DNA of 64,000 nt from Lentilactobacillus diolivorans DSM 14421 (GTDB taxonomy: Bacteria > Bacillota > Bacilli > Lactobacillales > Lactobacillaceae). The stretch spans positions 27,407 to 91,406 of the forward strand of contig NZ_AZEY01000023.1 in NCBI RefSeq assembly GCF_001434255.1. Direction: 5' to 3'. The notes under the pieces were generated by a model that was not told where the DNA came from, made no database searches, and worked only from the letters and a program-made list of their open reading frames with translations. Positions 26,929-36,608 of the stretch are shown one piece after another (position 1 is the first letter of the stretch; every line of letters begins with the position of its first letter). A program made the translations under genes and the position numbers.

Positions 26929-29607
26929 GTGTGTTTAAAAAGGAAAAACACGACGTTGATTATCAGGGTATTGATGACTTTCATTATCAGCATTAGTTTT
27001 ATGAGTTTATCAGCACATGCTGCTGGTTATAATGGACCGTTTTACAATAACGGTGATCAATTTGTCGTTAATTCAGGTATAAAAGCGACTGTAACACTGG
27101 CTAGCGAGGATGCCGCTGGTAATCAGACGGGGGAAGGTTTTCCAACGTCTTCGATGGGGACGACTAATTTACCCATTGATTATAATCGGTGGGAGAGTAC
27201 CAATAGCAAGAAGTTTTCAGCCAATTTGGTGATTCACAATGATTCCGGTTCTCCACAAACGGTTAATCAAATGATTGGTTTGTCCAATTTGTCAGCTACT
27301 AATGGTGTTTATATCAATGATGCGGATAAAAAAGCAGTCATTTCGGATGCCAAAACATTGACCGGTAAAGTGGGAACGGTTCGAATTAGGGTTGGCGGTA
27401 ATTTATATACATTTCATTCGTCAACTGATGACGATTGGAATAAACTAGAAAGTGATAACTGGAATAGTGGTTTTTCTATCCAAATCAATACACCCGATGG
27501 CTCTCACGGAAGCGATCTTGCAAACAATGATTCCATTTCGCTTAAGATTCCATTGACTGTAACGGATCCTAACAATAAGGACTTTACTAATGTTACAGTG
27601 TCACAATTTAGTTATAATGGCGATTATGCAAATCCTGTTCTGCAACCGACCTTCGTTAAAGATATTAGGAATACGGTGGCCAATAAGCCATACTTAGTAA
27701 CTAAAATGTTGTCATCAGATCCGCAACATCGAATATATCAAGTGTTACCTGACGATGCTCAGTCACTAGTCCCAACGTCAACGGATAATCCAATCATTTT
27801 TGATCCGTTTAATGTTGGTTATGAGAAAGCGGCAGCCAATCAAGCAACAATTCCAGCTTTTAACACTGGTGTGTTTTACATTAATAATCGACCGATTTTT
27901 AAAACCGTTTCTCAATTTGGTTGGTCAATGGAATATGTGAATAATAATCCAACCGATAACGTCATGCTTCCGTACTATACTTATAGTCGGCCGAATAATT
28001 CAAGTGATAACCCAACATCGTTTATTGACGAGCAGGGAAATCCACTGCCTTTAATTCCGAATAATTACGCGAGTTATGTCTCTCTAAGAAAGGTCCTTGA
28101 TGCTAAGAATTGGACCATTCATGTTGGAGATAAATTTGATCCTAGCATAGGGTTTGAAAAATGGACAACTAAATCTTCAACAATCACCGATTTTGATACA
28201 GCTGTCGCTCACAAATTACAGGTCATTCAAAGTGACAGTAATCCAGTTAATACAAATAAGGCTGGTGTTTATCCAGTTACCTTTAAAGTCCCTGATGCAA
28301 CATTCCGGGGTAGTAATGAGACCCAGTACGTTTCCAAGACGGTTAATCTGACAGTATTAACGCCAAATTCCTATGTACTAAAGGGAAGCACAACTGGTTT
28401 TTCCTTAAACCCAGCTGAATACTATGTCAATGTGATGTATCGGGATAGTGCCAATAATCCGCATACGTTTACGGTTAATAATTTGTCCGCAGCTGATTTA
28501 GATATTGAAGATAATAATGGTAATCTTAATCCCGATCAAATGCGACCTGGTCAGGTCTATAAAGTTATTTTAAACAATTCAGGGAAAGCTAAAGTTGAAC
28601 AAGCTATTCGAAATGTGGCCGGGAATGTAACGATTGATTCCGCCATCAATGATGCTTACTTTACTTATGTAGCACCTGCTAAAAATACAGTTGTTGCTAG
28701 TTTAACGGGTTCGTCAAATAATAAAAACGCGTTAGATCCTAGTGATTATAAAGTTACCTTCACTGGTGACCCTACTCATGCTGCGTATACGCCAGTTAAC
28801 GGTGACCTTCAGCTAGAGGATGATGATGGTAATGCTGTCACTAAACCTGTGGCTGGAGAGCAATATAATGTGGCACTGACAACTGCTGGAAAGAATCGAA
28901 TTGCGACTTTCTTTGATAAATCAGTTCATCTGATTTTTAGTGGTAAAGGTGTATTTATTAAACCAGTACCAGGCGTTACACCAACGCCAACACCATCCAC
29001 AAATGACGGTAGCTCAACTAATGGTAGCCCATCTACGCCGATTGGTCCTGCCACACCTTCAAAACCAAACAGTGGCAACAATTCAACGACAACTACAACC
29101 AAGCCTTCCACTTCAGTAGGTCCTAATATTGCCGTTAAAGGTGAAGCCGTTTATGCTACCAAGAAGATTGGCTTGTATAAGAATACCAAGTTTACTAAAG
29201 CTAATCGAATTGCTTGGTATCCTAAGCAAAAGCGGGTTAACCGGCCAATGTTCGTGGTCACTGGTTATAAGCGTGCTGCTAATGGCGCTTTGAAATATAA
29301 AGTTCGCGATGTCAACCATGGTCGCAAGACCGCTGGTAAGAAAGGCTATATCACTGCTAGTCGGAAGTACGTGGTTCCTGTTTACTATGCGAGTGTTCCA
29401 AAATCTAAGAAGATTACGGTCATCTCTCCTAAAGGCATCAACACTTACAAGTCAGCTAACTTAACTGGCAAAGCTAAGCACTATAAGAAGGGGGTTCGTT
29501 TGACTGTTAAGAAGTTGGTTAAACATAATTTAACCACTCGCTATCAATTAAGCAATGGTTATTACGTTACTGCAAACAAGAAACTGATCATTCAAGGGAA
29601 TTATTAA
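26929..29607 (+). CDS. Large secreted surface protein with MBG/Ig-like repeats and DUF5776
   Basis: 892 residues from GTG, with GGGGGA eight to ten bases upstream. Signal peptide about 1-31 (VLMTFIISISFMSLSAHA-AGY). Residues 32-400 are unassigned beta-rich sequence like that of the 24656 and 30011 proteins. An Ig-like segment lies about 405-480 (NKAGVYPVTFKVPD). Two related repeats follow (about 485-585 and 590-670), each with an L-P-x-Y-V-x-F/Y opening and an IEDNNGN or LEDDDGN turn, reminiscent of MBG domains. A Pro/Thr/Ser linker (about 679-732) leads to a DUF5776 module (733-892). No LPxTG anchor. Likely a stalk-like adhesin held by the basic C-terminal module; ligand unknown. Confidence 0.8.
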   Translation: MCLKRKNTTLIIRVLMTFIISISFMSLSAHAAGYNGPFYNNGDQFVVNSGIKATVTLASEDAAGNQTGEGFPTSSMGTTNLPIDYNRWESTNSKKFSANLVIHNDSGSPQTVNQMIGLSNLSATNGVYINDADKKAVISDAKTLTGKVGTVRIRVGGNLYTFHSSTDDDWNKLESDNWNSGFSIQINTPDGSHGSDLANNDSISLKIPLTVTDPNNKDFTNVTVSQFSYNGDYANPVLQPTFVKDIRNTVANKPYLVTKMLSSDPQHRIYQVLPDDAQSLVPTSTDNPIIFDPFNVGYEKAAANQATIPAFNTGVFYINNRPIFKTVSQFGWSMEYVNNNPTDNVMLPYYTYSRPNNSSDNPTSFIDEQGNPLPLIPNNYASYVSLRKVLDAKNWTIHVGDKFDPSIGFEKWTTKSSTITDFDTAVAHKLQVIQSDSNPVNTNKAGVYPVTFKVPDATFRGSNETQYVSKTVNLTVLTPNSYVLKGSTTGFSLNPAEYYVNVMYRDSANNPHTFTVNNLSAADLDIEDNNGNLNPDQMRPGQVYKVILNNSGKAKVEQAIRNVAGNVTIDSAINDAYFTYVAPAKNTVVASLTGSSNNKNALDPSDYKVTFTGDPTHAAYTPVNGDLQLEDDDGNAVTKPVAGEQYNVALTTAGKNRIATFFDKSVHLIFSGKGVFIKPVPGVTPTPTPSTNDGSSTNGSPSTPIGPATPSKPNSGNNSTTTTTKPSTSVGPNIAVKGEAVYATKKIGLYKNTKFTKANRIAWYPKQKRVNRPMFVVTGYKRAANGALKYKVRDVNHGRKTAGKKGYITASRKYVVPVYYASVPKSKKITVISPKGINTYKSANLTGKAKHYKKGVRLTVKKLVKHNLTTRYQLSNGYYVTANKKLIIQGNY

Positions 29608-30010
29608 ACCGAGATAAACTTGATTATCTTGTTGATTCAATAGATAAAATGGTATTCAAAAATATCGTGGAGAGTTTTAAAATTGCTTTGTTGAGAAATA
29701 ATCAGCAACCAATATATTTTTAATTTAAACAGGCACCACATCTTAGACTGAAGATAAGTCGGATGTGGTGCCTGTTTATTACTAAGTCCATTTCACGAGA
29801 ACATGATAACTTTTGTAATTGAGAAGATTAATTGCCGCTAAAATAACGCATATTTGATGACATGCTTTATCAGATTGTAGCGATCAGACATTGTTATTTA
29901 AATGATTATCCTTGTTGTATTTATACATTGATATATATATATGCTATTCTTGTACTGTAATGGCACGTCAGTATAAGGGGTGCTAAAAATTATTCGGGGG
30001 AGTGATTTAT
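29608..30010 (+). promoter_or_regulatory. Intergenic region with terminator and duplicated promoter region
   Basis: Holds the terminator 29728-29777 and, from about 29810, the copy of the upstream region of the 24656 gene, including the CATTGATATATATATATGC element (29927-29945) and the GGGGGAGTG ribosome site. Confidence 0.6.
29728..29777 (+). terminator. Terminator after the 26929 gene
   Basis: Arms AACAGGCACCACATC and GATGTGGTGCCTGTT are perfectly complementary and followed by tatt; about 120 bases after the stop codon. Confidence 0.8.
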
Positions 30011-32113
30011 TTGAGTACAGATACACATCGCGGATTAAAGCATTTATTTAAAATTGCTTTATTGTCCGCGACTTTTTTTACGTTTGGAGCGACTGCGGTA
30101 GCAACAACTGCTAGTGCAGACGACACATCGGGTGTACCAGCTGTTTACAATGGGAAAAATCCGCAAAGAGATATGGTGACAAATGTTTCGAGTGATGGAC
30201 AGACTCAGCCACAACAGTATTTTACATCTTGGTTTAGTTTGGCTGGTCAGGATTCTAATTATACTGGACCAACGACTGGGAGTAATCCTAATTCGATTTT
30301 GAACCTTGACGATTATACAAAGGATCCAAGTTCTTTGTATGAACATCTATTAATTAAAAATGATTCTAACAAACCAATGAAATTTTCTATTGATTTATGT
30401 TTACCGCAATTTTGGCGCGGTAAACCTACGGTAAATACAAACTGGCCGGTTTATGGTAGCGACAAAATTGCTACTCCCACTGCTGGTAGCACTACTCAGG
30501 GATTAGACGTAAAATATTCTTCGTTTACTAAATATTATATTCCGCAAGAAAATGTTACTGCTGCAGATTTACAAGATCTTGGTAAAATCAGTGTTGGTGG
30601 TACTTTACAAAGTCAGGAACATTATCAATTAGACGTTCCTTTAAAGTTGATAGATCCTGAAAATATTGAATTGGATGATTTGCTTAATGGCGCAAAATTT
30701 AACTCAGTCACCATTAATAATCAATCTAATGGGTATTATGTCGATCATGTGAGATTTGCACGTGGTGTCAATGCTTACAAGCAACTTGGCATTAACGGTA
30801 CCAATAAATATGTGGTTACTTATCGAACTAATGATAAGCCTGCAAAATATTATCATGCAGCCGATATTCAAAACTTAATGCCGGTTATCAAACCAGATGA
30901 TACTGTTGTTAATGACTTTGGCGGATACGATCCAAAAAACAATGATTTTCCGTATATATATACCGGTGGTGGTAATTTCTTCCTTAATTACCAAACAATA
31001 AAAGATATCAATGGTAATAATTTGGTTCAGACATTTCAAAATAATGGTTATGCGGCACCCTACAATGATAAGCTTGGAACGATCTTTCCATACTATGCTT
31101 GGAGCTATATGAATAAGATCAATGATTCCGGTTCAACTAGTGAGGGTGACTGGGGAAATATGGATGGCATTAGCAACTATGGCATGCAAATTGTTAAAGT
31201 TATTGATGTCAATGGAATTAACGATCAGGATCAACTATTTCTTAATCCTGGTGCAAAGTGGAATCCAATGGATAATGTCAAAATCTGGAATCCACAACAA
31301 ACGTACCAAGAGCTATTGCCTAACGCAAAACCAACTGTTACAAGCACTCGACCATTGAATGCCGATGGAACATTGAATACTAATCAAACCGGCTCATTCG
31401 ATATCACTTATAACTATCCGTTTACATATACAAACGGTAATAAAGTGACATTTAAGAAGACGATTCATGTTATTGTTGGAAATAACTCTGGTGGTGGTAC
31501 AACTACAACTCCATCAGATACTACTGGTTCCTCTAGCAGTAGTACAACTACCGGTTCTTCTTCATCAACATCTAGTTCAAGCAGTTCTACACCAACCACG
31601 ACAACGAAGCCATCTACTTCAGTAGGTCCTAATATTGCTGTTAAAGGTGAAGCCGTTTATGCTACCAAGAAGATCGGTTTGTATAAGAGTACCAACTTTA
31701 CCAAGAGCAAGCGAATTGCTTGGTATCCAAAACAAAAGCGAGTCAATCGACCAATGTTTGTGGTCACTGGTTATAAGCGTGCTGCTAATGGTGCTTTAAG
31801 ATACAAAGTACGTGATGTTAACCATGGTCGTAAAACAGCTGGCAAGAAGGGTTATATCACCGCTAGTCGGAAGTATGTGGTACCTGTTTATTACGCAAGT
31901 GTACCAAAGTCGAAGAAGATTACGGTCATTTCTCGTAAAGGCATCAATACTTACAAGTCAGCTAACTTAACTGGTAAAGCTAAGCACTACAAGAAGGGGG
32001 TTCGTTTAACCGTTAAGAAGTTGGTTAAGCATAATTTAACTACTCGTTATCAGTTAAGCAATGGCCACTTTGTTACCGCCAATAAGAAGTTAGTTATTGC
32101 GGGTAACTATTAG
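30011..32113 (+). CDS. Secreted surface protein with DUF5776 module (paralogue of 24656)
   Basis: 700 residues from TTG at 30011 (LSTDTHRGLKHLFKI), chosen by the GGGGGAGTG site as in its paralogue. Signal peptide about 1-37, nearly identical to that of the 24656 protein. The body (about 38-480) shares only scattered motifs with the paralogue (YYHAADIQNLMPVIKPDD against LLPNDIQQLMPQMNKNDI; GAKWNP). Thus N-terminus and C-terminus are conserved while the middle has diverged. A Ser/Thr linker (about 491-537) precedes the DUF5776 module (538-700). No LPxTG. The pattern fits diversification of exposed regions; ligand unknown. Confidence 0.8.
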   Translation: MSTDTHRGLKHLFKIALLSATFFTFGATAVATTASADDTSGVPAVYNGKNPQRDMVTNVSSDGQTQPQQYFTSWFSLAGQDSNYTGPTTGSNPNSILNLDDYTKDPSSLYEHLLIKNDSNKPMKFSIDLCLPQFWRGKPTVNTNWPVYGSDKIATPTAGSTTQGLDVKYSSFTKYYIPQENVTAADLQDLGKISVGGTLQSQEHYQLDVPLKLIDPENIELDDLLNGAKFNSVTINNQSNGYYVDHVRFARGVNAYKQLGINGTNKYVVTYRTNDKPAKYYHAADIQNLMPVIKPDDTVVNDFGGYDPKNNDFPYIYTGGGNFFLNYQTIKDINGNNLVQTFQNNGYAAPYNDKLGTIFPYYAWSYMNKINDSGSTSEGDWGNMDGISNYGMQIVKVIDVNGINDQDQLFLNPGAKWNPMDNVKIWNPQQTYQELLPNAKPTVTSTRPLNADGTLNTNQTGSFDITYNYPFTYTNGNKVTFKKTIHVIVGNNSGGGTTTTPSDTTGSSSSSTTTGSSSSTSSSSSSTPTTTTKPSTSVGPNIAVKGEAVYATKKIGLYKSTNFTKSKRIAWYPKQKRVNRPMFVVTGYKRAANGALRYKVRDVNHGRKTAGKKGYITASRKYVVPVYYASVPKSKKITVISRKGINTYKSANLTGKAKHYKKGVRLTVKKLVKHNLTTRYQLSNGHFVTANKKLVIAGNY

Positions 32114-32141
32114 AATTTTCACAACTCTTCGAATGAATATC

Positions 32142-32183
32142 AAAAGAAGGATTTCGACAAAAATTGCCGGAATCCTTCTTTTT
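32142..32183 (+). terminator. Terminator of GGATTC family
   Basis: aaaagaaggatttcgac...ccggaatccttcttttt; perfect outer stem and a T-run, 29 bases after the 30011 gene. Confidence 0.85.
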
Positions 32184-32271
32184 GAATTTTGAGATTTAAA
32201 TTGATTGATCAAGGAATTTAAAAACTTAGTCGGAAAGGTCGCAAATGTGCTGCTAGTGATAATCGCTGCTG

Positions 32272-32907
32272 TTACGAGTTCTTATCGCTTAGCCCAATTG
32301 TAATAAAATGTTGGAAAATCCGATTTTTAGTAATCTTGCCAACAACCTTTTTGTGGTCATTTTTAGCAACAACCGGTAGCGAATCAACTTTTCGATCTAA
32401 TAATAATTTGCCTGCATCGATGATTGGCATATCTGGTGTTACGGTAAAAATATTGGGCATACGTGTCATCACCGTGCTTGCAAGCGTTAATGAGGCGTTT
32501 GTATTGTTTAATGTTGCTCGCAACAAATCTTTGCGGGAAATCAATCCCACTAGATGAAGATGATTATCGACCACGTAAAGTGACCCAACATCTTCAATAA
32601 AGAGCGTGTTAACAGCTTCAGTTAACGTAGCGGCTTCTTCAATTTCAGTTGGTTTTTGGAGAATCTCTGAAATGGGTGTTTCAAACAATTGCTGGTAGTT
32701 CAAAACTTTCTTGGGTGATTCATCATATGTGTAACCAATTTTAGGCTTGGCATCCAGAATTCCAAACGCCGTTAAAAGTCTTAAATCTGTTCGAATTGTC
32801 GGCATACTGAGCTGAAGTTTGTCGGCAATCTTTTTGCTGGTGATTGGCTGAGCTGTTTTAACAATACTAATAATTTGTTCCTGTCGCGGGGTTAATTCCA
32901 ACGTCAT
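32272..32907 (-). CDS. ccpN: CcpN-family transcriptional repressor (HTH plus two CBS domains)
   Basis: 211 residues. Residues about 1-60 form a winged helix (TPRQEQIISIVKTAQPITSKKIADKLQL), and two CBS domains follow (about 80-135 with GSLYVVDNHLHLVGLISRKD, and 145-205 with DSLPVVAKNDHKKVVGKIT). This is the layout of CcpN/YqzB, which represses gluconeogenic genes in Bacillus and senses the adenine-nucleotide state through the CBS pair. GGAG precedes the ATG. It is divergent from ppdK, a natural target because PpdK makes phosphoenolpyruvate from pyruvate. Direct control of ppdK is inference from position. Confidence 0.88.
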   Translation of the reverse strand: MTLELTPRQEQIISIVKTAQPITSKKIADKLQLSMPTIRTDLRLLTAFGILDAKPKIGYTYDESPKKVLNYQQLFETPISEILQKPTEIEEAATLTEAVNTLFIEDVGSLYVVDNHLHLVGLISRKDLLRATLNNTNASLTLASTVMTRMPNIFTVTPDMPIIDAGKLLLDRKVDSLPVVAKNDHKKVVGKITKNRIFQHFITIGLSDKNS

Positions 32908-33171
32908 CGCTCCATATTTTAGATTAAATTATCCATAATAGGATAAATCACAAATTCATCATACCATAAAATGATTTAAGTAAAACGTCTTATTGGTTTT
33001 AGATAAGTTAATTAAAATATTTTTTTGTGGCAGCAAAATGGTATTGGAAAAGTATTTAGCGCTCACAGAGAGAAACGTTCTTTTAAAACGTCCTTGCATT
33101 ATTAATACGTCTCATATATGATTATGGTGCTTAATAAAATGTTTCAATAAGCTAAGAAAGGGCGTAATAGA
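32908..33171. promoter_or_regulatory. Shared promoter region of ccpN and ppdK
   Basis: 264 AT-rich bases between divergent genes. Near-repeats such as taccataaaatgat, gcattattaatacg and atatgattatggtg could be CcpN sites, but I cannot fix a consensus by eye. AGAAAGGGCG before ppdK is its ribosome site. Confidence 0.45.
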
Positions 33172-35829
33172 ATGCAATATATTTACACATTCAAAGAAGG
33201 CAATAAAGACATGCGACGCTTATTAGGAGGAAAAGGGGCTAATTTAGCGCAAATGACTAATTTAGGTCTCCCTGTTCCGAGCGGTTTTACAATTTCAACC
33301 GAGGCTTGCAATGCTTTTTATAAGAATCATAATCAGTTGAATAATGAAACTTTAGCCCAATTAAAAACGGCTTTGGATCAGTTAAGCCAAAATGTTGGTA
33401 AAAGCTTCAATAGCCTAAGTAAGCCATTACTGGTATCGGTTCGCTCAGGGGCTGCAATTTCAATGCCAGGGATGATGGATACAATTTTAAACATTGGTTT
33501 AAATGATCAGACAGTGGTCGCACTTGCCAAAATAACGGCTAATGAACGGTTTGCGTATGACAGTTATCGCCGTTTATTGGCCATGTACGGCAATGTGGTT
33601 GAAGGCATTTCTGAAGCAACCTTTGATACTGTGATCGAAGATATGAAACATCAAAATCATTATCAATCTGACTTGGATTTGACAACAAATGATTTAAAAC
33701 AAATTGTAAGCGAATTCAAAAAAGTTTATATTAATAAGTTGCATCATGAATTCCCACAAAATCCCACTGAGCAGTTATTAGCCGCCATTAACTCGGTTTT
33801 TGAATCATGGAATAATCACCGGGCAGAAGTTTATCGCCGTGAAAATAATATTCCCAGTGATTTGGGCACAGCTGTTAATGTTCAAATGATGGTCTTTGGC
33901 AATGCAGGTAAAGATTCTGGCACCGGGGTTGCTTTTACCAGAGATCCAGCGACCGGTAAAAAGCATTTATTTGGTGAATATTTACTGAACGCTCAGGGAG
34001 AAGACGTGGTTGCTGGAATTCGAACCCCACAGCCGATTAGTACATTAAAAGAAGCAATGCCACACCTTTATGCACAATTTGAAGCAATTGCGGCTAAGCT
34101 TGAGTTCTATTACCGAGACATGCAAGACTTGGAATTTACGATTGAAAACGGGAAGCTGTACATGCTACAAGCCAGAGATGGTAAGCGGACGCCAACCGCC
34201 GCTGTTAAGATTGCGGTGGACATGGTTTATGAAGATTTGATTTCTAAGCAAGAAGCGCTCATGCGAATTAAGCCGGAATCTGTTCAATCAATCTTGTATC
34301 CCGAGTTTGATGAGAAGGATCTTGCTAATCATGACTTTGTTGCTAGTGGCTTACCAGCTTCTCCGGGTGCTGCAACTGGGCAAATCTATTTTACCGCCGA
34401 GGCGGCTAAGGCTGCCCATGATGAGAAGCAACAGACCGTTATCCTTGTTCGCCAGGATACTTCTCCGGAGGATATTGAAGGAATGGTGGTTAGTGAAGGC
34501 ATTGTCACTTCACGTGGCGGCATGACTTCTCATGCGGCTGTCGTTGCTCGTGGAATGGGAACGCCAGCCATTGTTGGCGTTAACGAACTGCAAGTTGATT
34601 ATCAAAAAAGAAGTGCAACGATTTCAGGCCATCAGCTACATGAAGGAGACTGGCTTTCAGTTGATGGCACTCAGGGTCATATTTATATTGGTCAGATTAA
34701 AACTGCTGATACGGTTGTTAATGAGAACCTCTCAACGTTGTTAGGATGGGCAAAACAGGAAAGCCATCTTGGGGTTTATGCTAACGCTGATACTCCGGCA
34801 GACTTCTCCCAAGCTCTGAGGTTTGGCGCCGATGGAATTGGATTGACCCGAACTGAGCATATGTTTTTTAAGCCGGAGCGACTGCTTGAGATGCGACGGC
34901 TAATCATCGCTGAAAATGCTGAAGCAAGGCAGTTGCCATTAAAGCGATTATTGAAAATGCAGCAGGGAGACTTTTATGAGCTATACAAATTATCAGCCGG
35001 CCGGTCGGTAACAATTCGATTGCTTGATCCGCCACTTCACGAATTTTTGCCGCATGATGAGAAAGAAATTCGCAAAGTGGCGAAACAACTGGATGTTACG
35101 CCAACGTATTTGGAGCAGCGGGTTGATTCTTTGAAAGAATTGAATCCGATGTTGGGTCATCGCGGAGATCGATTAGCAGTAACTTTTCCAGACATTTATC
35201 AAATGCAGGTTGATGCCATTATTGGTGCTGCACTGCAATTGTTGGATGAGAATGTGATCATTGAACCGCATATTATGATTCCATTAACGGCTTTGAAGTC
35301 TGAAATGAGCTGGGTTAAGGATCTGGTTGTGAACCGGATTGAACAACTTCTGGTGAATAAAAATGTTCGTCTTGAATACACGGTTGGAACAATGATGGAG
35401 ATGCCACGGGCTTGTTTAACTGCCGATGAGATTGCGGAAGTTTCAGATTTCTTTAGTTTTGGTACCAATGACCTGACCCAATTAACATTTGGATATTCAC
35501 GGGACGATGTTGGGTCATTTATGCCAGAGTATATTAAACAAGGCATTTTACCAGCTGATCCATTCCAAACTGTTGATGTTGATGGCGTTGGTCAGCTTAT
35601 GAAGATGGCTGTCGAAAAGGGGAGATCCATTAAGCCACAATTACCAATTGGTGTTTGTGGTGAAATTGGTGGCGATCCTAAGTCAATTGAATTCTTTGAG
35701 CAAATTGATGTTTCGTACGTTTCGTGTTCACCGTTTCGAGTACCGATTGCCCGGCTGGCGGCCGCTCAAGCATCTCTGAGAAATAATCGGGTTGTTTCTC
35801 AAACAGTGAGTGTCAAATCAGTTAACTAA
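33172..35829 (+). CDS. ppdK: Pyruvate, phosphate dikinase
   Basis: 885 residues, full length. It interconverts pyruvate, ATP and phosphate with phosphoenolpyruvate, AMP and diphosphate. N-terminal ATP-grasp part opens with GGKGANLAQMTNLGLPVPSGFT (about 19-40) and contains VSVRSGAAISMPGMMDTILN. The phosphohistidine domain carries the catalytic His454 in GGMTSHAAVVARG. The C-terminal TIM-barrel holds IGLTRTEHMFF and Cys829 in GVCGEIGGD, the pyruvate-side acid. All hallmarks are present. Divergent from ccpN, so expression is probably lifted when glycolytic sugar is scarce. No PDRP-type regulatory kinase is adjacent. In a heterofermentative lactobacillus it would supply PEP from lactate or pyruvate. 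Confidence 0.97.
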   Translation: MQYIYTFKEGNKDMRRLLGGKGANLAQMTNLGLPVPSGFTISTEACNAFYKNHNQLNNETLAQLKTALDQLSQNVGKSFNSLSKPLLVSVRSGAAISMPGMMDTILNIGLNDQTVVALAKITANERFAYDSYRRLLAMYGNVVEGISEATFDTVIEDMKHQNHYQSDLDLTTNDLKQIVSEFKKVYINKLHHEFPQNPTEQLLAAINSVFESWNNHRAEVYRRENNIPSDLGTAVNVQMMVFGNAGKDSGTGVAFTRDPATGKKHLFGEYLLNAQGEDVVAGIRTPQPISTLKEAMPHLYAQFEAIAAKLEFYYRDMQDLEFTIENGKLYMLQARDGKRTPTAAVKIAVDMVYEDLISKQEALMRIKPESVQSILYPEFDEKDLANHDFVASGLPASPGAATGQIYFTAEAAKAAHDEKQQTVILVRQDTSPEDIEGMVVSEGIVTSRGGMTSHAAVVARGMGTPAIVGVNELQVDYQKRSATISGHQLHEGDWLSVDGTQGHIYIGQIKTADTVVNENLSTLLGWAKQESHLGVYANADTPADFSQALRFGADGIGLTRTEHMFFKPERLLEMRRLIIAENAEARQLPLKRLLKMQQGDFYELYKLSAGRSVTIRLLDPPLHEFLPHDEKEIRKVAKQLDVTPTYLEQRVDSLKELNPMLGHRGDRLAVTFPDIYQMQVDAIIGAALQLLDENVIIEPHIMIPLTALKSEMSWVKDLVVNRIEQLLVNKNVRLEYTVGTMMEMPRACLTADEIAEVSDFFSFGTNDLTQLTFGYSRDDVGSFMPEYIKQGILPADPFQTVDVDGVGQLMKMAVEKGRSIKPQLPIGVCGEIGGDPKSIEFFEQIDVSYVSCSPFRVPIARLAAAQASLRNNRVVSQTVSVKSVN

Positions 35830-36027
35830 TCTGATGATAGTGGTTGTCCTTTAAAGAGGATGATGAATGATACGTGCAATCAAATATACGGTTACCTTAA
35901 ATGGTGGACTGGTTTTTGGTTTAAAGACGGTTCGCAAAAATAACCAGTTCAAGTATTAAATGTCATCCTCAGAATTTATTGGACGTAGATGTCGGCTGTG
36001 GTGTAATTGGTTTCTACGCTGAGGTAA

Positions 36028-36294
36028 CAATATGGTAGAGACAAAATAAGATATCAGGTTCGCGATGTCAATCATGGTTGCAAGACAACTGGCAAGACCG
36101 GTTACATTACTGCCAGCCGGAAGTATGTGGTACCGGTTTATTATGCTAGTGTTCCAAAACCGAAGAAGATTACGATTATTTCTCGTAAGGGTGTGAATAC
36201 TTACAAGTCAGCTAGTTTAACTGGCAAAGCTAAGCACTATAAGAAGGGCGCTCGGTTGACCGTTAAGAAGTTGGTTATTGTTGGTAATTATTAG
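36028..36294 (+). pseudogene. Truncated DUF5776 relic with internal deletion
   Basis: Open from after a stop at 36025-36027 to TAG at 36292. From RYQVRDVNHG it follows the intact modules (GYITASRKYVVPVYYASVP, then the SRKGVNTYKSA segment) up to LTVKKLV, then jumps to VIVGNY. The missing piece (KHNLTTRYQLSNG to TANKK) lies between two KKLV-encoding repeats (aagaagttggtta type), so a deletion by recombination between them explains the form. The usual terminator follows at 36325. Confidence 0.85.
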
Positions 36295-36324
36295 AGCTTT
36301 CGTGGGTTGCGTGTGAATAAAAAT

Positions 36325-36361
36325 AAAAGGATTCTGACAAAAATTTGTCGGAATCCTTTTT
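36325..36361 (+). terminator. Terminator of GGATTC family, after the relic
   Basis: aaaaggattctgacaaa...tcggaatccttttt, perfect stem; retained although its gene is a fragment. Confidence 0.8.
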
Positions 36362-36608
36362 GTGTTAGGAACACGTAACCATTAACGGAGAGATAAATAT
36401 TTCATTTTGTTAATTTTTCGTAGCACCTTATCCAGTTTATCCACGGTATCAATCCGCAAATGAGGTTATTCTGCAATTGACCATTTGTTATAAAAGCCAT
36501 TGTTTTTGCCATACATCCTAATTGTAGTTTGGTCGGTGGCTTTGGTACTTTAAGAATTTTTTGTTTTCGATAGGTCACACAATTCATTAAAATTCAGCAT
36601 AAACAATT

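Larger units (their letters stand above)
35830..36608. other. Gap with DUF5776 relic
   Basis: Holds a possible 30-codon frame at 35867-35959 (MIRAIKYTVTLNGG, a GAGG a few bases upstream; doubtful), the DUF5776 relic with its terminator (separate entries), and about 240 bases to the antitoxin gene end in which nothing was assigned. Confidence 0.5.
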
